Below, piece by piece: positions 34,861 through 47,212 of a stretch of DNA of 64,000 bases. Position 1 is the first letter of the stretch. Each line of letters opens with the position of its first letter. The notes below the pieces were generated by a model. The model saw only the letters and a program-made list of their open reading frames with translations. It was not told the origin of the DNA and ran no database searches. Origin of the DNA: Gossypium raimondii (lineage: Eukaryota > Streptophyta > Magnoliopsida > Malvales > Malvaceae); contig NC_068570.1 in assembly GCF_025698545.1 (NCBI RefSeq), positions 57,741,924-57,805,923 of the forward strand, given 5' to 3'. Both the position numbers and the translations under genes were made by a program.

Positions 34861-36300
34861 ACATATGCATTATTGACGTTCTATTTTTTACATATACACT
34901 ATATTACACCAAAGTGTAAAATTGACGATTTGCACTGAAGTGCCACTGTCACTAGCACCGGGGTGCGAAAGAACTAAATTGCACCGAAGTGCCACTATTA
35001 CTAGTGCGCACGAAACTTTCCTAATGACATGTCATCTATATCCTACTAGTTCACACCTTGTCTACATGTGCATTTATATGTTAAATTCACTACTTTTACT
35101 CAATAATTAAAAACAATTTAAATTTTAGACCTTTTACAATTTAGTCCTTATTAACATAAAAATTCACTATACTCTCTAATTTCATTATACTTTTACTTTT
35201 CATCTATCCACTAATACATCTCATATTATTCAAACCCTATTTATTAATATTTTAATTCACATGTTTAATTTCGTACACTTTACAATTTGGCCTCTTCTTA
35301 CTGCTATTTCAATATACCAAATCTATTTATTTGTTATTAAAATCCAATTTGTATTTTCACTAAACATACCAATTAATCATCTAACAATTCTAACATGGCT
35401 TACACTTAAGTTGAGTTAGGTAAAGTAAATTTCTTGAAGTACTTCCAATTAAATGCTTGCAATGAGCTCTTTTCTTCTTCCTTCACTCTTTTGCTACTTC
35501 TTTCCCTTTATCAAGCCATTGTTGCTCACCTCTCGTATGTTTCTCTTCATTAACAACACATACATAGATACATACATACATACACAAGATTTAATATCAA
35601 AACAATACTTACATATTTTTTCCATGCATTTTTAATAAGGTAAACATGAAATCTTTAAAGAAAACTTCATCATCCTTTACTTGAATCTTCACAAGCTATC
35701 TTCACAAGAAACCTAACTTGTCATGGGGTTTTTCTATTGATTTCACTAAAAACCTATGGGAGAAATTTGCAGTTTTGAGCTTGAAAGGGTTGAAAATGGT
35801 AGAGAATGGACTAAAACGAAACAAAATGAAAGTTGGTAAAGGAAGGAGATTGGAGTAACATGAGAAGGAAAAGATGTAGATGATGATGGAAAGAATTTTT
35901 TTCTAGATCTTTCTATATTAAAATCTATTTAATTTAGTATTTTAAATTTTTACTTATATTTAATTTAAAAAAAAATCTAAACTCATGGTTCATATTCATT
36001 TTCAATCTCATCCACACTTTATTGTGATTTCTTGGTTAAATTACACTTCTAGTCCTTCCTCTTTTTCCCATAAATCTAATCCAATCATTTTTATTTTTAA
36101 TTTTCACACTTTTGCCCCAACACTTTTCACACTTACAATTTACTCAATACCTCAAATTAATTTCTCTCAATTCAAAACTCTTTTTAATTCCTTACGTTAT
36201 CCAACTTCTCTAATAATACTCATGATTCCTATTTTATTTACTTCGAAAATTCTAACATGTGCAAGTCTTGAAATAACACTATTCTAATCTTAGGAGGTGT
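34861..36300. other. Intergenic DNA, probably repeat-derived
   Basis: No gene supported. 'gcac(c/t)gaagtgccact' occurs twice (about 34934 and 34981) with 'actag' after each. A TACA/CATA microsatellite lies at about 35560-35585. The open frame at 35985-36287 is low-complexity and unrecognised. Confidence 0.4.
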
Positions 36301-36319
36301 TAAGGATGCTACATTACCT

Positions 36320-36490
36320 TATGATGAATAGTGAGTTAACGACCATCAAGCATCTGTTAGCAACTTAATGACCTAATGACTTAAATGATAACTTTTGAAT
36401 AGTTCAATGACTAATCAATAACTTTTTGAAATTGAGTGGTCAAAGTGTAAACTTACTAGTCGTTAGTGATATTACATGTAGTTTACCCTA
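36320..36490. repeat. Second half-copy of the foldback MITE family
   Basis: 'gaatagttcaatgactaat', 'tttttgaaattgagtggtc', 'aagtgtaaacttactag' and 'atgtagtttaccct' match one arm of the adjacent element at 36582-36959. Confidence 0.55.
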
Positions 36491-36581
36491 AACAAATAGA
36501 AAAATAAAAATGTATAAAAAACCAACATTTGTTGCAACTAGATGTGTCACCAACAAACATATAACAGTAAAGTTAAAAAGA

Positions 36582-36959
36582 AGGTAAACTACACCATTAG
36601 TCACTAAACTGTGTAATTTTTCGTTAATCACTTAACTAAAAAAGTTACAATCCGGTCACTAAACTTTTTGAAATTGTTTTTTTTTGTCACTCAGCTATTA
36701 AGTGACACTTTTTTAGTTAGTATAATGATAATTTAGTCCTTATTTTTATATTTTCTATCAATTTAACTAGGGTCAAATTGATAAAGATATAAAAGTTGAG
36801 GATTAAAATGGTTATGATACCAACTAAAAAGTGTTACTTAACAATTGAGTGAAAAAAAACAATTTTGAAAAATTTAGTGACCAAATTGTAAATTTTTTAG
36901 TTAAGTGGCCAAAATGAAAACTTACCCATAGTTTAGTGACTATTGGTGTAGTTTACCCT
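36582..36959. mobile_element. Foldback MITE, 378 bp
   Basis: The ends are AGGTAAACTACACCATTAGT and (reverse complement of the right end) AGGGTAAACTACACCAATAG. Pairing continues inward through 'cactaaactg/gtca', 'aacaatttg' and 'aagtgacactttttagttagtat' for about 150 bp per arm, leaving a short loop near 36730-36800. It encodes nothing. Half-copies lie at 30185-30311 and 36320-36490, and a diverged fragment near 47285-47410. Confidence 0.75.
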
Positions 36960-37131
36960 AAAAAATTGCTAACAAAATGACCTGAATAGAACAATATGAT
37001 AGTTCATGGACTTGTTTAGAATGTTTTAAAGTTTAGAGATAAATTTAGAATCTTTTTGAAAGAAGATAAATTTAGAATCAAACCTATAGTTTAGGGACAT
37101 TTGATGTAATTTACCCATAGTTTGGGGACAT

Positions 37132-37960
37132 TATTGATATTCTATACCAAGTTTTGCAGCAAAAGTCTCAAGACATTTTAAATGCTATGAATTTGGTTTC
37201 AAGTACAAAAATGTTGATTCAGAATTATGAGAAAATAGTTGGACTAGTTTGCTTAAAGATGTGTTGTCATTTTGGGAAAAACATGATTTGAGTGTTCAAT
37301 GCACAATATTTTAAATGTAAACGTCTACAATTCTAACAAAGTCAAATCATAATGGAACACCATTATCATTTTGGCATATTCAATAAAGTAATTGATTTTC
37401 AGTTGCAAGATCTAAATAAAAAGTTTAACATGCAAGTAATGGATCTTTTGAAACTTAGCTCTGTTTTATATCTAAATGAAAAGTAAAATTTTCAATGTTA
37501 GATGACATTTTCACACTTGCTGAAAAGTATTATCCTTTTGATTTTATTAAATAAGAGAAGTTGAATTTGAGATTTCAATTGAAGTATTGAGTATGATATG
37601 TACGATGAGGAAAAGTTACAAAATTTGTCTTACTTGTCACGACTATGTCTCTTTTCGAGAGAGACAAAAAATTAGAAGTGTATTATCTTTTTGACAAATT
37701 GATCAGATTTGTTTTGACTCTTCTAGTGTCTACAACAACTAGTGAGTGATCATTTTTAGCTATGAAGATTGTCAAATCAAGATCGCAAAATAAGACAAAG
37801 GATGAGTTTCTTGCAAATAACTTAGTTGTTAACATCAAAAGAGAGATTGTTGAAACATTTGCTGCAGATTCAATTCTTGAAGATTTTGTTTCTTTAGAAG
37901 AACGCAGCTCACAATTTTATGTAAGATTATGTATTTTATTTATTTTTTCCCATTGTACTT
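37132..37960 (+). pseudogene. Decayed hAT / TTF-type zinc finger transposase (C-terminal part)
   Basis: In shifting frames the plus strand gives recognisable pieces of the plant TTF/ZMYM-like hAT transposase: QVLQQKSQDILNAMNLVSST (about 37155), then a VMDLLKLSS-like helix (about 37430), YDEEKLQNLSYLSRLCLF (about 37600), LIRFVLTLLVSTTTSE followed by a stop and FLAMKIVKSRSQNKTKDEFL (about 37700-37810), and finally the hAT dimerisation tail IKREIVETFAADSILEDFVS. At least ten stops and several frameshifts separate them. The N-terminal zinc finger is absent. It is dead; these proteins move hAT DNA transposons when intact. Confidence 0.75.
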
Positions 37961-38035
37961 TGATTTATGAATCGGTGAAATTTATGAATTTATAACTTTT
38001 TATTTATATTAGTGAAGTAATTGCATATATACCAA

Positions 38036-38165
38036 CAAGTGTTGGGTGTAACGGTAAGGCAAATTGCATTCTTAAGGGAAGACACAGGTTCAAACATTGG
38101 AGACAATATTGTTGGGAGGGGCGGCCCCGAACCCCAAACATGGATTGTAGTTGCATATGATGATA
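38036..38165 (+). repeat. tRNA-derived SINE-like insert
   Basis: 'gtgtaacggtaaggc' (38046-38060) resembles an A box and 'aggttcaaacat' (38086-38097) a B box, with the spacing of an internal pol III promoter. It lies just past the dead hAT gene. Confidence 0.5.
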
Positions 38166-38750
38166 GGGCTCGAATATAAGATCTTAAAATTCTTCAACCT
38201 TGTTATTAAATCAAGACAGATATTTATAAATATTATATTATAAAAAATGTATTTATATGTGGGCTGGGCTACCTATCCAAACCTGAAGTTTCGTTTGTAA
38301 TTTAGGAGGGTTTAGATAAAAATATTAGGCCTAGAAAATGAGTTTAGGCAAAAATATCAGGCTTGTTTAAAATATGAATATTTTTCTTTTAAGTTTGCAA
38401 TGCTTTATATTATATTATTTTTATTTATATATTATGCAATTTATAACATAAAAATTTAAATCTATACTACTATAATGTAAACATTAAAAATGTTAAAATG
38501 ACTATATATAAAATTGAAATAAATAATATAAATTACTAAATATTAAATTAAAAAGATATAAATATAAATTATTAAATTCTTCTAAAAGATATGAGTAGGC
38601 TTAAAATGTATTCGGGTTAATTATTTACAAATATGGACAGGTTTAAATAAAATTTTAAACTCATTCTTTGAATTAAGTTAAGTTTAGATTTGACCAAATC
38701 TAGTCGGACACCGGTCATTAATACTTTGAGGTACAATAAACCAAAAAAGA
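38166..38750. other. AT-rich intergenic DNA
   Basis: No gene or clear element. 'gggctgggctacctatcc' and 'aggcttgtttaaaatat' words suggest an old repeat, but the ends cannot be defined. Confidence 0.4.
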
Positions 38751-38754
38751 GTTA

Positions 38755-38890
38755 GGGCCCCTTTGGATGAGTATTGTGTTTACCTACGGTTAGTGTAAAA
38801 ATAACAGTGACGGTGAGATTAAATACTGTAGCGTGTGAAAGAAAAAGTTAAACGCACCTAAATGGAAGTAAACATCTATCCAAAGGGGCC
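38755..38890. mobile_element. Tourist-like MITE 1 (136 bp, TTA target site)
   Basis: GGGCCCCTTTGGAT... at the left and ...ATCCAAAGGGGCC at the right form a terminal inverted repeat of about 13 bp. TTA flanks both sides (38752-38754 and 38891-38893), the target duplication of PIF/Harbinger-type elements. Confidence 0.75.
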
Positions 38891-38893
38891 TTA

Positions 38894-39038
38894 GTGTGAG
38901 TTTTGATGGGTGATGCGTTTACTTGTAATTAGTGTAAAAACAGTAGTAGCGGTGAGATTAAATACTGTAATGATACTTTAGCGTGAGACAAAAAATAAGT
39001 TAACCACATCGTATTGTACTGTCCATCTAAACCCACAC
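38894..39038. mobile_element. Tourist-like MITE 2 (145 bp), abutting MITE 1
   Basis: GTGTGAGTTTTGATGG at the left pairs with the complement of the right end (GTGTGGGTTTAGATGG). TTA is present on both sides (38891-38893 and 39039-39041). Its interior ('ttagtgtaaaaa', 'ggtgagattaaatactgta') is shared with MITE 1 although the tips differ. Confidence 0.7.
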
Positions 39039-39041
39039 TTA

Positions 39042-39939
39042 GTTAAGATGGATCTAATATATTATTTTTGTTACTGAGTTGGGTTGGGTTGGGTTGGGCT
39101 GAGTTGGTCCAGGTGACTCGTTTGGCTCCATAATATGGCTTTATCAAAAACACAATCAGGCATAACAGATGATAATGATAACAAAACAGTAAACAGAAAG
39201 ACACTCTCAAAAACTGCCAAAGTGAGTTCATTTCCTCTTTTACATCTCAAACCCTAATTTATTCCTAATTTTTATTTAATTTCATTGATTGTTATAGTTA
39301 TAAACAGTCAATTCGATCTGCATTACTCACTTTCACAATTTCAATTTCTTCTCTTTTTGTTATTCCTTTCGTAATTTTATCTTGGTTTTGTTGTTACTAT
39401 TTTGATGAATCCTTTGATACCTGGAAAAAAACCATAGGAAAATGAAAAGAAATGCATTTGATTGATGGAAAAAAAAGACATAATGGGAATACTTTTTTTT
39501 CTTCTCTAGAATTAACTTTCTCTTTAATCAAAACGGAGAAATTAGATCATTCTAGTTGGTTTTCCTTTGGGTTCTTGATTCGGACCATGTTTTGATCTGA
39601 TTTGATCTCTAATAACAGTTTTTTGTATGTTTTGACACGTGGTTCTGTATAAATTTACTGGAATATATTACCATTTGTTCGTTAATGGAATTAGTTTTTG
39701 GCATGGTTATCCCTTACAGCATTTATTTATATACAGACAATGTATCTACTGTATGTGTTTCTTCCCACGTGATGAGGTTTTGTGGATATATAAGTTTTTA
39801 TGGGTAAATAGTTGTAAGGCAAAAATAATTGATTTCTGCGTACAATCATATGCATGTGGTTGTCATTTTGTGGGTGTATGTAAGTAGAATTTTACTATAC
39901 AATATGTGATTGATAGTTTCTGTTTTGGTTTGCCAGGAA
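39042..39939 (+). promoter_or_regulatory. PP2C promoter and 5' leader
   Basis: No other gene. A splice acceptor 'tgccag' at 39931-39936, just before gaaATG, shows that the leader is interrupted by an intron. The leader exon probably lies within about 39180-39420, but I cannot fix its limits. Confidence 0.5.
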
Positions 39940-42900
39940 ATGGGTGTATACCTAAGTACCCCGAAAACCGAAAAGTTCTCGGAAGATGGTGAAAATGACA
40001 GGCTTCGATTTGGGTTGTCATCCATGCAAGGATGGCGTGCAACTATGGAAGATGCTGTAACTTATCTCACTAGTCTCATTGTCTGGCTTAATATGCTCTG
40101 ACTTTTAATCTTTAACTGAAGTCATGGGGCTTACCTTCAGTTAGCAATTAATTGTAATATATGCTTTTTCTATACTTAATATATTTTTCTTAACTAGGTA
40201 TAAATAATATCTAGTATATGGTCAACATCAAACATATTGGAGGAAATGATTTATGTAACTATAAAAAGTTTGTCCATTCAGACTCTAGACTTATCCTTGG
40301 ATTGAGGATTGAATCTCACCAAATCTGACAGATAGAAGGAAAGTAGAAACTCCTATCTGAATACGTAGTTTTTGTTCATATGATTGCGTGCATGCCTGTG
40401 TGCCTTTTCTGGAGTGTAATTGCCCAATGCATGTCTGTCTGTGTTTGATACCTGTTATGTGTAAGAATTTTAAGGGATATGGGGTCCTTGATAAAATCAT
40501 GCATTCAAAGTCAATTGGAGAATTTCTTCCATTTCTCTGAAGGACTATTTATCTACCTTGAATAACACCATTTACCTTAAATATGAATAGACTTTTGTGG
40601 TTTTTAACAGCATGCAGCCTATCCAGATCTGGACAGCATGACGTCATTTTTTGGTGTTTATGATGGTCATGGAGGTATGGATTGAACTTTTTAATTTTCA
40701 TAGTTCATTTAATTTTTTCTTGCATCACTTTTTTCATTAAAAAGCATATAAAGTTTTTGTTTCATTATTTTATTTTTAAACTTTGCTGGGTACAATTTGC
40801 ATTCTTCTAATCATGGTTTTTGTTCTTTTGGGAAATCTTAATTGACTGGCATGTGCTTTTGGTCACGTCACTGGTGAAGTGACTAGAGTAGAAGCTTTAA
40901 ATATTGAGGTTTTATGATTTTTCTGGAGACAGATGACATCTGAGTGTGTTAAATGTATATCGAAGGTATTGTTTTTTCTTTTCAATCTTGCACGCTTAGA
41001 AGCACTTTCAGGAACAAATTTTAAGTTTCAACTCAAATAAAGGAGGAAAGGAAATCACTAAATTTCTTGCATCAAAGGATAAATCTGATGCAATCCTTTT
41101 TTCTGTTTCTGGCACATAGTTTATCGTTACAAACAGATAAGCAGAAGATAATGTTGACAGTTTTTGGTCCATTTAGCAACAAGTTGCTTAACTTATTGAA
41201 CTATTTCCTTTTATCATATTTAAATTGAATGGTTTTATTATTTGAGGGGTATGTTTGGTGTCAACTTGAGCCTGATGGTTATTTTAAAATTTGAATTGTG
41301 CTGATACCCCAATTATCTTCGTAATAATTCTGAATCATACCATCAAACATTGAGGGGTAGAAAGCAAGCTGCAATTTGGGACTTGCTTGTTTTGTGTTTC
41401 AATAATTCCTTTAATTAGAAATGGTAAAGGGATTGGAGTTGGTCAAGTGCATTTACTGGATGGGTGAGACCTGCATAGACTGGTATGCCATACTTCGTAT
41501 TGCTAAAAGATTATGAAGTGTTCCTAGGATGGGATTTTTGTTTTCAAGTTCAGCACCAACCTCAGTGAGGTTCTTAGCTCTAGAAACTCTCCTCATACTT
41601 GAGATTGCAGTGAATGACATGCTTATGTCTGGCTGCAATGTTCTTATCTACTTTTTTTTGTATATCGAGGTTATTTTGTGCACAGCTAAATATTATTTGT
41701 AATGCTTCAAGTTGGTAAACTAGGGAGAAAGCATTTAATTTACATTAGTTGTGTAGGTAAAAATATTGGTCTCTATAGGAAGTTTACCTATTTTCAGCTC
41801 ATTCAATATGATTGTTATATTTGCTCTTATTCCCTTTTTATCAATTTCAGCTTTCATGATTTTGAAAGCCTTTAATTGAATTGTTTAGTCATTAAATTCT
41901 GTATGCCAAGTTTTTTAGGTATTTTCTCTGGTTCATTTATCTGCAGGTCAAGCAGTGTCTAAGTTTTGTGCCAAGTATCTTCATCAACAGGTGCTCCAGC
42001 ATGAGGCATATTCAGCTGGAGATATAGGGACTTCACTGCAGAAATCTTTTCTGAGGTTAGTGATATTTTGAAGATGTGTAACAGCTCAAGCACGAGCGTG
42101 TCTTTGGCATGTCAAATAGACCGTGTGCTTGGAGTTCATCACATTACCACTCAAAGTTTGTTAGTGTACACTGATGCAATTGCATGTTATAGTACTGTAA
42201 TGTAATTGGTTTTATGACAAGTTATTTATAGCTCGATTCTGGCTTATGCAATTGCGACTGTATCTTTGATGTTTAAGTCATGATTGTCTCCTTTTTTTTT
42301 TTTTTCATTTTTTCTGTCATTTGAAATTTAAGAGTGTGATGATATTCCTTTCACTGAATAAATAATATGACACAAACAAGGGTGCTTGTAGGCCAGTTGT
42401 TTCTTCTGCTATACTTGTATACAACTGCTGTTTTATTGATCATGCAGAATGGATGAGATGATGCGTGGACAAAGGGGATGGAGAGAATTAGCGGTCCTGG
42501 GAGATAAGATAGACCAGGTTTCTGGCCTTATTGAAGGGCTCATATGGTCTCCTAGAAGTGGTGAAGCCAACAACCATTTTGATGATTGGTCTTCTGAGGA
42601 GGTATTTTGGTGATATATTTTCCTTTTAGTTATATGAAACGATTTCATATTATATTTGCCTTGCTGATTGCTGAGCAGTTGGACTAGGAAATGTTTCAAT
42701 GAGATCTAAGCTACATGGCTTTAAATGTTTCTTTGGTTGCTGTTCATTCCAAGGAGTAGAATAAGTTTTCAGCTTACAAATCTGTATGCTACCAATAGGG
42801 GTAATCATATCTTTCTAATTTTTTGCATTATGTGTATTCTCACATAATAAATCTCTTTACCAGTAAATTATGTCGGTAGCTTATTTGGTAAACTGGAGAA

Positions 42901-45900
42901 AGTTGATGAGAATACTGATAAAAGAAGCTTTTGTCTTTGCAGTTTGTAAGGATATTTTTAATACCATTTTTCTTTTGTGAATATTAATAAATTTCATCAT
43001 CAAATCTTAACCATTGATGCCATGTTACGAAATAAACTTAATTGAACCTACTGTCTGAAGTATGCTAATTTTAACTGAGTTAGGATATAGTAAAGTTTGC
43101 TATATCCCGTTTGGGACAAGATCAAGAGACCATTTTTAACTTAGGAAAAGAAAGTTTTTTTAACTAAGATTAAGAGACTTTTGCTATATCCTTTCAAGTC
43201 CAATGTACAGTTTGGGGTTGTATAGTTAATAATCTTTACTGCCCCTGACTCAGACATTTCATGTGAGCATATCCTGTTGAATGGCCTAGGATTGTATCGC
43301 TGCAAGAAATCAATGACTACTAATTATTGTAGTTAGAACTATGAAAACGTGACATACATTCACTTCATTATATAAATTTGGTAAAAATGAACTTTATAGG
43401 TAGGTGGGTAGCAAACATGCATTATTAAACCATATGTTAGCTTGCCTTTTAGGTTGGAATTCATTTTGATACACTAGCAGTGGAGCCACATGTGTAATTC
43501 TTTTTTAAATTAGCTTTTCTAATTATACTCTAAAGGGTATGTATGACTCTGTTAACTCCACTTGTGGAATCCAAAAACTCCACTGGTGGTGGATGATATC
43601 TCTTCAAGTTATGGTGGAAGAAAGAAGGATGCAGCTTAATTGAAGTATCGTATGTGCCACAAACTTTAATGTGATTTGTTTAATTCTTTATGTAATAAGA
43701 TATGTAAGAAGCTTTTATGTGATTCATTAAATGTCTATTTGACCTGTGCAGTTCTAAATGAAATTTTGTTTGATTGCAAACTAGGGCCCTCACTCTGATT
43801 TTGATGGACCTACTCAAGGAAGCACGGCGTGTGTTGCAGTAATTCGAAACAAACAACTCATTGTTGCTAATGCTGGTGATTCTCGTTGTGTAATATCTAG
43901 AAAGGGTCAGGTACATTCTTTCTTCTTCTGCTGAACCATGAAAACACTATTTCAAAAATTATGTTTTCTTGTATAGAACCTTTTCTGAAGGCCTCAAAAA
44001 ATTGAGATGTAAGCGGTGTCTGCTTTGAATGTCAACTAATGATTTTGTTATAAGTTAATTTTGTCATGAATTTAGGAATAAGATACCATGAGTAGGACTG
44101 CCCCTTTTAGTTTTCTGAGTGTGGCATGGAAATGGTTGTTGCAGATGTTATTACCTTTTTCAATCTGATTGGTGATAAGAGAGTGGAAAGCATAGTTTTT
44201 GATTTGCTCATCACATCAGTTTTTTTATTTGCTTCAAGTGTATAGTCACTATATTTGTCACTGAGGGAGAGACTATGGGATTTATCCCTGCTCCATTTCA
44301 ATTTCTTTTACGTCTCTCTCCTTTGAACATGGAAATAGGTTCCTCTTTAAGGTGGCATAGTTTTACTTGTGCGATTTGCAAGATTTATTTCATAGAAATT
44401 TCTTTTACAGGCTTATAATCTGTCTAAAGATCACAAACCAGAGCTTGAGTTGGAGAAAGATAGGATTCTGAAAGCTGGTGGTTTTATTCAAGTGGGACGT
44501 ATTAATGGAAGCTTAAACTTGGCCAGGGCTATTGGTACCTTCTAGATCCCAGTTTAAATGTTTTGTTTTGACTGGAGATTTAGGTGTGTGGAGCAGGGGG
44601 GAATATATCTTATTTCAATTGCATGTTGATCCATATTTGGCTTCTGCTTGCAGGTGATGTGGAGTTCAAACAGAATAAAACTCTGCCAGCTGAAAAGCAG
44701 ATTGTAACAGCTAATCCAGACATAAACGCTGTGAGTAGCTGTTTGCTCTAATATTTGTGTAATTATTCAAACTCAGTTTATAAATTTTGATAATGACCAA
44801 TTGATTTAATAAAGGAACTATCTCTTTTGTTTTGGTACTCTTTTATCAAAATTTTAAACGATAAGCAATCCTCAGATGCATATATAAATCTTTTGCTACA
44901 TCATGCCAACTAATATTTGTTTTCACCCCTTACCCTATGTTTATACTTAGCATTTACCATCTTTGAAATAGGTTGAGCTTTGCGACGATGATGAGTTTCT
45001 TGTTTTAGCTTGCGATGGGATTTGGTAAGTTACTTTATAGGAATTTCTCTATTACAAGAAACTTGCATCCATTTATCCCTGCTGCTCTGAAGTTAAGTTT
45101 AGACCCTATCTGGTTATTACTTGGGCACTATTAAGAACAATCTTTCGTAATTGGCTGTAGGTGCATGCAGGATACATGCATGCCATGCCTACTTGCTAAT
45201 CTTTCTGAAAGATTTTTATATCAAGCAATCTGTCAGACTCAGACTGACCTTAAGCTGGAGTGGTGGGTGAGGAGGGGATTCATGTAACCAAGCTTAAGGG
45301 AACTATGATTGCATACATACATATATAAGTATGCATGCATGCTCGGTGTATGTACACATGTATGTAGGTGTTCTGACTGTTGTATGATCTCCTCTGTCAA
45401 TTGTTAGAAGACATAGTACACCATATGTCCTGTACAGTTTGTGGTGGAGGGCTACTTTCTGATTTGCCAATTTTGTGGCATGTTTTTCATCCAAATTAAG
45501 TCCTCTGAATCATAGTGAACATTAGTGTCTTGGATGATATTACTTCTTTTTGTTAAGTTGATTGCCTAATATTTTTGCCATTTTCTATTCATTAGGGATT
45601 GTATGTCGAGCCAACAACTAGTGGATTACGTTCGAGAGCAATTAAGCTCCGTAAGTTTCTTCATAGACCTCTCACTAAGCACTTTGAAGCCCCATTAATA
45701 CAAAAAATCCGTTTGCCAAGCCTGATGAATTGATATGTACATTGCTTAACATCAGTCTCATTGTCTCTGTGTAGGAAACTAAACTCTCAGCTATCTGTGA
45801 GAGAGTATTCGACAGATGTTTGGCTCCAACAGCCGGTGGTGAGGGCTGTGATAACATGACAATGATCCTTGTTCAGTTCAAAAGGCCCGTTGGTTCAGGC

Positions 45901-46008
45901 ACTTTGGAGGAGCAACAAGAGCAGCAACTATTGACAGATCAAACAGCCACCACAGATAAAAGTGCATCTGGATCCAGATCCGGACCTGAATCGGAATCTG
46001 GATCTTAA
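39940..46008 (+). CDS. Protein phosphatase 2C (PP2C21/PP2C60-like)
   Basis: A Mg/Mn-dependent Ser/Thr protein phosphatase of the plant PP2C family, by sequence nearest Arabidopsis At2g25070/At4g31860. Ten exons: 39940-40056, 40611-40674, 41947-42055, 42448-42601, 43785-43910, 44411-44534, 44654-44730, 44972-45024, 45596-45650, 45775-46008. All are GT-AG with consistent phase and total 370 aa. The N-terminus [20 protein letters not shown] begins with Met-Gly, a possible N-myristoylation site. Catalytic landmarks are present: RATMEDAH (about 34-40), VYDGHGG (55-61, split by intron 2), [13 protein letters not shown] (177-189), ARAIGDVEFK, LACDGIWD (269-276, split by intron 8) and GEGCDNMT (316-322). 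The metal-binding Asp residues in these motifs are all there, so the enzyme should be active. The C-terminus is a Glu/Gln/Ser-rich tail typical of this subgroup. The substrate is unknown. Confidence 0.95.
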
Positions 46009-46599
46009 GAAAGCATTAGCCGCCTTTCTTTCAGTTTTGACCAAATGGCTAGCTTTTTCCTTGAAAGCTTGTAAGCAAAACGCAGATGATACTCAGATTT
46101 CACATTTAGGAAGTGATTTTCTTGTGGTATGATTGTTTATGTGTATGCATGTATAGTGTTGCAAGATTTTTGATCGAATAGATCCTTGGGTTTTTGTATG
46201 TGTTAAACTTGTGCTTTTCATTTAATTTTTTTTCCCCATGAGATACTAGCGACGGCATGTGTCATTTTAGCTTTTTAAGTAGCTTCTTCTGTTGTTGGGA
46301 GGTCCAACAATTAAGGCTTCAATTGGTAGGATTTAAGTTAAGCTTCAATTGGTAGGATTTAAGTTAAGCTTCAATTGGGAGGTCATAACCGAGTAGTTAG
46401 TGCAATTGGGTAACACTTTTTTTTTCTATGTGTACATGTAATTGCACAAATAGACATACTTCACGATGGTTTTCAAGATCAGACTAACGGTTGAACAAAT
46501 CAAACCACAGGTTTTTGGTCCGATTGATTCAACTGGTTGGAAATCGGTTCAAACATATATAGTAAATATTATTTATATTTTTTTAAAAGTATGAACTTG
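46009..46599 (+). other. PP2C 3' UTR and flank
   Basis: No gene. Near 46310-46380 the unit 'aagcttcaattggtaggattt' is repeated about three times in tandem, roughly a 26-bp period. The polyadenylation region is probably within 46130-46240. Confidence 0.5.
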
Positions 46600-47212
46600 T
46601 ATCATGGAGCTAAAACTTTAGTCTGACAAATCGTGCAACTTTAGTGATTTTTTGAAAAATCAATAAAGTTGCGATTTGTCAAAGTCAATTTATCTCTTAA
46701 AAGTGAGAATTTGTAAAAGAAAATTCTCTAAGGTATTGAAATAATGTGGAAGTAAACGCAAAAGACAAAGCAACTTGAATCGAACAGAAAAACCATAAAA
46801 AGACAATACACACAAGATGTTTGAGTAAAGGCTCTCAAATATATTCAATAGCTATGAATGAGATGATTATAAATGAGGGGAATATCTCTATTTATAATTG
46901 AGCTATTTAGATCCAATAGTCTAATTTAAATTACATCGACGGTCAAGGGTAAAGCTTATCTACAAGATGAGAGTTCTAAAAGATTTAAACTCTATACAAT
47001 CTTATTCCTTAGAATTTACAATATTTACCATGGTAACTCTAATTTTACTAGAGTGTTTCACTGGGCTACCAATGTTTTAAATAGAGGGTTTTTCTAAGTG
47101 TTCTATGAATCGAGCCAGTTCAAGTGGGTCAAATAAGCCCCATTTAATCAATGGATCTCCATGAGACATTTTGTCTATATTTGGCATGGGCTTCGATCTA
47201 TGGCCCGTGACA
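46600..47212. mobile_element. Solo LTR of the same gypsy family as the gag-only element
   Basis: Starts TATCATGG (corresponding to TGTCACGG with G-to-A and C-to-T changes) and ends GGCCCGTGACA. It shares several words with the LTRs at 9547-10174 and 11174-11808: 'gtttgagtaaaggctc', 'ctatttataattgagct', 'acatcgacggtcaag' and 'tctccatgagac'. CTTG lies directly outside both ends (46596-46599 and 47213-47216). There is no internal region. Confidence 0.75.
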
